Part shown: piece after piece, positions 30,072-34,227 of the stretch
Layout: every line of letters begins with the position of its first letter
How positions within the stretch are numbered: position 1 is the first letter of the stretch
From: Candidatus Tumulicola scandinaviensis
GTDB lineage: Bacteria; Vulcanimicrobiota; Vulcanimicrobiia; Vulcanimicrobiales; Vulcanimicrobiaceae
Reading direction: 5' to 3'
DNA: 34,227 bases
Assembly: GCA_003140835.1 (NCBI GenBank)
Contig: PLLA01000001.1
Coordinates: 35,873 to 70,099, forward strand
Made by a program: the position numbers and the translations under genes
The notes under the pieces: generated by a model
Databases searched by the model: none
Seen by the model: only the letters and a program-made list of their open reading frames with translations
What the model was told of the DNA's origin: nothing

Positions 30072-30866
30072 ATGCGTTTTTCAATGTTTCGATCAAGCTT
30101 TGTAGCGATTGCCGCTACGGTGGCGCTGGCAGCGTGCAGCGGCAATGGAGCCGTGCCGTCGCAAGGCGTTGCGCCCAACAGCGGTTTCGCTCCAAATACT
30201 ACCGTCGCCGATAACGCCGCGCCGACGATGGCCGCGCCCGACAGCAGCCCCGTGCTCGACGCCGCGCCCGACGCCGTGAGCAAGTGCGACATCACCGGAA
30301 TCTACTATTTCCACGGTTCGTGCGTTGCGTTCAACTTGAACATGGACACGAACACCACCGTCGAGCTGGGTAAGTACGGCGCGTACATGGGGATTAAGAT
30401 CACCACCACGTTCGGGACGATCCAGAATCCGCCGAAGGGCGTGAAGTCGATTGCGGCGCTCATGGGCGACGCGACCGGCAAGGGCGACATCACCGGACAA
30501 GTCAAAGGAAAGAACTTCCCGATCTACGGCGCCGGCAAAGACTGCGTGAACTCCCAAGGCAAAGCCGAAGCGTGTCCCGGTAAGCCGTTCGTCTATGCCG
30601 AGTTGATCAACACCAGCAAGTACACGCTCAAACCGAAGCTCACGCCGAAGTTCGTCATCAGCGACACCAACGGATTCCCCGGAACGCGGCTGTGCTTCCC
30701 GGCGATCCTGACGCCGTCCGGTCCGCATACCGTCGGCGGCTGGGCGCCGAACACGACGCTCGGCGGTCAACCGCACGGAGATTCGTTGACCATCAACAGT
30801 CAATCGAATCCAGGTCAGCTCGTATATCCGCCGGGACCCTTCATCGTGGCTGGAGTCTGCGAGTAG
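30072..30866 (+). CDS. lipoprotein, unknown function
   Basis: A 264-residue exported lipoprotein. The signal peptide MRFSMFRSSFVAIAATVALA ends in lipobox LAAC, so Cys22 would be lipidated. Next comes a ~45-residue low-complexity linker of A, P, N and S (for example NGAVPSQGVAPNSGFAPN). The C-terminal globular region contains several beta-strand-like, threonine- and glycine-rich stretches and five or six cysteines (KCDITGIYYFHGSC, KDCVNSQGKAEACPG, LCFPA, GVCE at the end), which could form disulphides. I do not recognise a family. It is AT-richer and uses more AAG and AAC codons than its neighbours. A GAGG precedes ATG by 13 bases. A strong terminator lies 116 bp after the stop. Confidence 0.75.
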   Translation: MRFSMFRSSFVAIAATVALAACSGNGAVPSQGVAPNSGFAPNTTVADNAAPTMAAPDSSPVLDAAPDAVSKCDITGIYYFHGSCVAFNLNMDTNTTVELGKYGAYMGIKITTTFGTIQNPPKGVKSIAALMGDATGKGDITGQVKGKNFPIYGAGKDCVNSQGKAEACPGKPFVYAELINTSKYTLKPKLTPKFVISDTNGFPGTRLCFPAILTPSGPHTVGGWAPNTTLGGQPHGDSLTINSQSNPGQLVYPPGPFIVAGVCE

Positions 30867-30981
30867 GAGGCCCCGATTTATCCCATGTCTTCGTCGCCTC
30901 GGGTCTCATTTACCATAGTAAACTTCAACCCTCGGCTTCTCGACCTGGAATAAATCAGCGCCTCCTTGCGATACCTAATGC

Positions 30982-31017
30982 AAAAGAACCTCGCCGGATC
31001 GGCGGGGTTCTTTTTTT
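30982..31017 (+). terminator. intrinsic terminator before the aminopropyltransferase gene
   Basis: AAGAACCTCGCC (30984-30995) pairs with GGCGGGGTTCTT (31001-31012) around loop GGATC, with one G-T wobble, and runs into seven T residues. It ends transcripts from the lipoprotein gene only 21 bp before the ATG at 31038. The next gene therefore either needs its own promoter within or before the hairpin or is under attenuation control. The 115 bp between the lipoprotein stop and this hairpin hold no gene. Confidence 0.88.
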
Positions 31018-31037
31018 CATTTCGCCAAGAGCGCGGG

Positions 31038-31928
31038 ATGCCCAAGACCGAACGCTGGCAATGGTACGTCGAAGAGTCGGCACCATCCGAACAGCACCAT
31101 CACGCGATCGATCGAGTCTTCTTTGAGGGACGGTCGGATTTTCAACAAGTAGCGGTGGTGAGCACGCCGGTTTTCGGGAAAATGCTAATTCTCGACGGCG
31201 ACACGCAGAGCGCTGAGGGCGACGAGAAGATCTATCACGAAACGTTGGTGCATCCGGCATTGGCGGCGGCCGCCGACCGCAGCGACGTGCTCGTCCTCGG
31301 CGGCGGCGAAGGCGCGACCTTGCGCGAAGCGTTGCGCTCACCCGACGTACGCCGTTGCACGATGGTCGATATCGACGGGTTGGTGGTTGACCTCGCGAAG
31401 CGCTTTCTGCCGGAGTGGTCGGACGGCGCGTTCGAGGATCGGCGAGCGCGAGTGATCGTCGGCGACGCCCTGCAGTTCATGCGCGACGACCGCGACCGTT
31501 ACGGCGTCATCGTGTCCGATCTCACCGAGCCGCTGGAAGATTCGCCGAGCAACGCCCTCTTTAACGAAGACGTCTTCCGGCTGATCAAGTCGCGGCTCGC
31601 CGAAGGCGGCGTGTACGTTTTGCAGGCCAGCACGGCTTCGTTTCACAACGCCTCGCTTCACTGCAAGATGGCGCGCACGCTGCGCCGCCACTACGCGCAC
31701 GTCGCCTCGTTTTTCACCCACGTGCCGGCCTTCGATACCGATTGGGCATTTCTCGCCTGCAGCGATCGCATCGACGTTGCGGCGCTCGACGCATCCGTCA
31801 TCGACGCGTACTGCAGCGGCCTGCGCGGTGAGAACTTCTTTTACGACGCGGTCACGCACCGCCGGCTGTTCTCGCTGCCGCTCTATCTTCGCCGCGCGCT
31901 GGCCGCCGAAGGGGAGTCGTTTCGATGA
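31038..31928 (+). CDS. aminopropyltransferase, spermidine/thermospermine-synthase like
   Basis: A 296-residue polyamine synthase that would transfer an aminopropyl group from decarboxylated SAM. The N-terminal beta region holds EGRSDFQQVAVVSTPVFGKM and LILDGDTQSAEGDEKIYHET. The nucleotide-binding motif is VLVLGGGEGATLREAL, the acidic residue that binds ribose is in MVDIDG, and VIVGDALQFMRDD follows. The catalytic-loop sequence is VSDLTEPLED, where bacterial SpeE has D-x-T/S-D-P. The C-terminus, HVPAFDTDWAFLACSD, resembles plant and prokaryotic ACL5-type thermospermine synthases. Its product may therefore be thermospermine or a related long-chain amine. ATG 31038 has only a weak ribosome-binding site; the SDR gene overlaps its stop. 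Confidence 0.85.
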   Translation: MPKTERWQWYVEESAPSEQHHHAIDRVFFEGRSDFQQVAVVSTPVFGKMLILDGDTQSAEGDEKIYHETLVHPALAAAADRSDVLVLGGGEGATLREALRSPDVRRCTMVDIDGLVVDLAKRFLPEWSDGAFEDRRARVIVGDALQFMRDDRDRYGVIVSDLTEPLEDSPSNALFNEDVFRLIKSRLAEGGVYVLQASTASFHNASLHCKMARTLRRHYAHVASFFTHVPAFDTDWAFLACSDRIDVAALDASVIDAYCSGLRGENFFYDAVTHRRLFSLPLYLRRALAAEGESFR

Positions 31929-32746
31929 ATCCGCACTATGCCGGAAAGACCGTCGTGGTCACCGGCGGGGGTACCGGGCTCGGACGCGCCATGGCGCAAG
32001 CCTTTGGGCTCGAAGGCGCCCACGTGTGCGTCATCGGCCGCCGGCGCGAGAAGCTCGACGAGACGGTCGAATCGATCCAGTCGAGCGGGGGCAGCGCGTT
32101 TGCAAGCGCGGCCGACGTCCGCGATGCGCCGGCCATCCAAGCCGTCATGAGCGGCGTCGTCGAACGCACCGGGCGGCTCGACGTTCTGATCAACAACGCG
32201 GCCGGAAACTTCGTTTGTCCGTCCGAGGAACTCTCGCCCAACGGTTTCAAAAGCGTCGTAGACATCGTGTTGCTGGGGACGTTCAACTGCACGCGATTCG
32301 CGTTCGAGGCGTTGCGCGCCGGCAAGGGTTCGATCGTCAACATCGTGGCCGCCTACGCGTGGAGCGGCGAGCCGGGTGCGGTCCACTCGGCGTCGGCAAA
32401 AGCCGGAGTGCTCGCGATGACGCGAACGCTAGCGGCGGAATGGGGTCGTTTCGGAATCCGCGCCAACGCCATCTCGCCCGGTCCGATTCACACCGAAGGC
32501 ACCGACGCGAATCTTTGGAGCGTGGGTAACGTCGAAGAGGAGGTTCGCGAGACGGTGCCGCTCGGCCGACTCGGCCAGCCCGAGGACGTCGCGCGTGCGG
32601 CAGTCTGGCTCTGTTCCGACGAAGCGGCGTGGATCAGCGGCGCGACCCTTGCGGTCGACGGTGCGCAGTGGCTGCACGGCGGTACGCTCGACTTTCGTCG
32701 GGCGTACGACTCGATCGCGGCCGCCGCCGTCCGCGAACCGGGATAG
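31925..32746 (+). CDS. short-chain dehydrogenase, 2,4-dienoyl-CoA reductase-like
   Basis: A 273-residue SDR. The NADP-binding start is VVVTGGGTGLGRAMAQAFG, then INNAAGNFVCPSEELSPNGF. The catalytic area reads HSASAKAGVLAMTRTLAAEW and has the lysine but no Y-x-x-x-K tyrosine, which is replaced by the S-x-x-x-K pattern of mitochondrial and peroxisomal dienoyl-CoA reductases. ISPGPIHTEG and GRLGQPEDVARAAVWLCSDE also match that group. It would reduce 2,4-dienoyl-CoA in unsaturated fatty-acid oxidation. ATGA joins it to the preceding gene, and a hotdog thioesterase follows 33 bp later. Confidence 0.87.
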   Translation: MNPHYAGKTVVVTGGGTGLGRAMAQAFGLEGAHVCVIGRRREKLDETVESIQSSGGSAFASAADVRDAPAIQAVMSGVVERTGRLDVLINNAAGNFVCPSEELSPNGFKSVVDIVLLGTFNCTRFAFEALRAGKGSIVNIVAAYAWSGEPGAVHSASAKAGVLAMTRTLAAEWGRFGIRANAISPGPIHTEGTDANLWSVGNVEEEVRETVPLGRLGQPEDVARAAVWLCSDEAAWISGATLAVDGAQWLHGGTLDFRRAYDSIAAAAVREPG

Positions 32747-32779
32747 AAGCGCCCCTCCCCGGAATCCGTCTGCACGACT

Positions 32780-33229
32780 ATGGCTATCGATTACAGTCAC
32801 GCGCCGCACGCCTGGGAGAAGGAGCGGGGAAACTTCGTCCTGCTTCTGGATTTGCAACTGGAAAAGGTCGAGCGCGGCAAAGCCGTCATGCGCATGCCGT
32901 TCCGCTCCGAGATCACCAACGGCACCGGGGCGGTGCACGGCGGCGCCATCGTCAGTCTTTGCGACACGGTTTTCTACGTCGCGCTGGCGTCGATTTTTGG
33001 CCGCGACCAAGACACGACGACCGCGTCGCTTCAGTGCAACTTCCTCGCGCCGGCATTGCCGCCGCACGATTTGATCGCCGAAGCGCGCGTGCTTAAGGCC
33101 GGCCGCCGCATCGTCTACGGCGAAGTCTACGTTCGGAGCGCCGAAAAGATCGTCGCCCACGCCACCTTGAACTTTCTCAATAGCTACCCGCACGAGAAGC
33201 CGGTCGCACCGGCCGAGAAAGTGCCATGA
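32780..33229 (+). CDS. PaaI-type hotdog acyl-CoA thioesterase
   Basis: A 149-residue hotdog-fold protein that should hydrolyse acyl- or aryl-CoA. The family signature GTGAVHGGAIVSLCDTVFYV is at about residues 50-69, with the HGG loop and the acidic catalytic residue after it. TTASLQCNFLAPALPPHDLI and IAEARVLKAGRRIVYGEVYV follow as the other conserved strands. It comes right after the dienoyl-CoA reductase-like gene, which suits fatty-acid or aromatic acid metabolism. Its stop overlaps the gcvT start (ATGA). Confidence 0.87.
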   Translation: MAIDYSHAPHAWEKERGNFVLLLDLQLEKVERGKAVMRMPFRSEITNGTGAVHGGAIVSLCDTVFYVALASIFGRDQDTTTASLQCNFLAPALPPHDLIAEARVLKAGRRIVYGEVYVRSAEKIVAHATLNFLNSYPHEKPVAPAEKVP

Positions 33230-34227
33230 CGGCGCCGGTTCGCGACTTGAGGCGCACCGCACTGTACGACGAGCACGTACGGCTCGGCGGCCGTTTGGTG
33301 CCGTTTGCGGGATTCGAAATGCCCGTGCAGTACGCCGGCATTCTCCAGGAGCACGACGCGGTGCGCAACCGCGCCGGACTGTTCGACCTGTCGCACATGG
33401 GACAGTTCGTTCTCACCGGCGATCGCGTCGCCGAGTGGGCCGACACGCTTGCGATCAATGCGGTGGCTACCATGAAGCCGCTGCAAGCCCGCTACAATAT
33501 CTTTTGCAACGAGCACGGCGGTACGCACGACGACACGATCTTCTACCGTCTCGAAGGGCGCTGGCTGCTGGTCGTCAACGCATCGAACGCCGGTAAGATG
33601 TGGGCGCATCTGAACGCGCACCTCCCCGCCGGCGGAGTGCGCCTCGAGAACCAGCACGGTACGCGCTCGCTCGTCGCGATTCAGGGTCCCGCTTCGGTGG
33701 CGATGCTGCAGCCGCACGTACGTACCGACCTGGCGTCGATGAAATACTACTTTTGCGTGGAGGACGAAGTCGAAGGCGTGCCCGCGGTGATCGCTCGGAC
33801 GGGATACACCGGCGAAGACGGATTCGAGTTGTTCGTCGACAACGACCGGGCGGCGGGGCTTTGGAGTTCACTCCTGAGCCGGCACGCCGCCGAGGGGCTG
33901 GTGCCGTGCGGCTTGGGAGCGCGCGACGTACTTCGTCTAGAAGCCGGCATGCCGCTGTACGGGCACGAATTGACCGAGGAAATTACGCCGGTGCAAGCCG
34001 GGCAAAACTGGGCGCTCAAGTTGAGCAAGCCGCAGTTCGTCGGACGTGACGCGCTTGCCGCCCAAGTCGCGGCCGACGACTTCGCTCGCATCGCCGGACT
34101 GGTGATGGAAGGTCGCGCGCCGGCTCGAGAGGGCTATGCAGTTTTTCTCGACGGACGCGCCGTCGGGGAAATCCGCAGCGGATCGCCGGCGCCGTCGGTC
34201 GGCAACCAGAACGTCGCCACCGCCTTG
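33226..34227 (+). CDS. gcvT: aminomethyltransferase GcvT (glycine cleavage T protein), 3' end missing
   Basis: The T protein transfers the methylene group of glycine to tetrahydrofolate. The first 334 codons are present and run off the window; about 30 more would be usual. Key stretches are LVPFAGFEMPVQYAG, LFDLSHMGQFVLTG, ARYNIFCNEHGGTHDDTIFY, SLVAIQGPAS, ARTGYTGEDGFELFVDN, PCGLGARDVLRLEAGMPLYG and HELTEEITPVQAGQNWALKL. The aspartate in HDDTIF matches the catalytic residue of the family (D101 in human/E. coli-type numbering). ATG at 33226 overlaps the thioesterase stop by four bases, suggesting one operon. gcvH and gcvP, if adjacent, lie beyond the window. Confidence 0.95.
   Translation, partial: MTAPVRDLRRTALYDEHVRLGGRLVPFAGFEMPVQYAGILQEHDAVRNRAGLFDLSHMGQFVLTGDRVAEWADTLAINAVATMKPLQARYNIFCNEHGGTHDDTIFYRLEGRWLLVVNASNAGKMWAHLNAHLPAGGVRLENQHGTRSLVAIQGPASVAMLQPHVRTDLASMKYYFCVEDEVEGVPAVIARTGYTGEDGFELFVDNDRAAGLWSSLLSRHAAEGLVPCGLGARDVLRLEAGMPLYGHELTEEITPVQAGQNWALKLSKPQFVGRDALAAQVAADDFARIAGLVMEGRAPAREGYAVFLDGRAVGEIRSGSPAPSVGNQNVATAL

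Overview
The window is high-GC bacterial chromosome with short gaps, many genes in same-strand runs and frequent 1-35 bp overlaps. I saw no rRNA, tRNA, CRISPR array, insertion sequence or phage gene. Housekeeping genes dominate: rlmH, dprA, nrdR, dut, hemQ, comM, yraN, rnhB, rbgA, lepB, rplS, trmD, tatA, rplU, prp, sufB, speD, gcvT. HemQ, a small DUF5679-type zinc ribbon and a class of secreted lipoproteins suggest an uncultured high-GC lineage. From memory I would look first in Eremiobacterota (WPS-2), then Chloroflexota or Armatimonadota; this is a weak inference.

Layout. 1-1211 (minus): start of rlmH, then dprA. 1224-4313 (plus): a 49-aa zinc ribbon, a terminator, then nrdR-dut-panE-like-hemQ. 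nrdR has its own promoter with an NrdR box at the start site and appears to start at CTG. 4319-4463: palindromic repeat, copy A. 4476-6447 (minus): a GNAT gene and a comM carrying two 1-nt frameshifts. 6508-11869 (plus): a sodium/solute symporter, then a ribose-type sugar ABC transporter (binding lipoprotein, double ATPase, permease). 11873-12034: palindromic repeat, copy B. 12103-20187 (minus): one long co-directional run, trmD-rplS-lepB-lepB-lepB-rbgA-rnhB-yraN-APC permease-small membrane protein-universal stress protein-secreted LolA-like protein. 20195-22394: TPR protein, an unknown protein, tatA, a small membrane protein, prp and rplU; rpmA is not where it usually sits. 22545-25209 (plus): two membrane proteins, a winged-helix regulator and an ABC-2 exporter. 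25227-29145 (minus): penicillin-acylase family protein, Rieske protein, sufB. 29243-29883 (plus): a long structured leader and speD. 30072-34227 (plus): unknown lipoprotein, terminator, an ACL5-like aminopropyltransferase, a dienoyl-CoA-reductase-like SDR, a hotdog thioesterase and gcvT (cut by the window end).

How the parts fit. nrdR and dut both serve dNTP homeostasis, and the NrdR box suggests autoregulation. The trmD-to-yraN block is a translation, secretion and RNA-maintenance cluster with three tandem signal peptidases. speD and the aminopropyltransferase together make a polyamine route. The most unusual non-coding signals are the speD leader, closed by an 8-bp long-range helix ending next to the ribosome-binding site; two copies of a ~150-bp palindromic element whose core is about 89% identical while the outer arms differ in sequence but stay self-complementary; and two promoters (rplU, sufB) placed so close to ATG that the mRNAs should be nearly leaderless.
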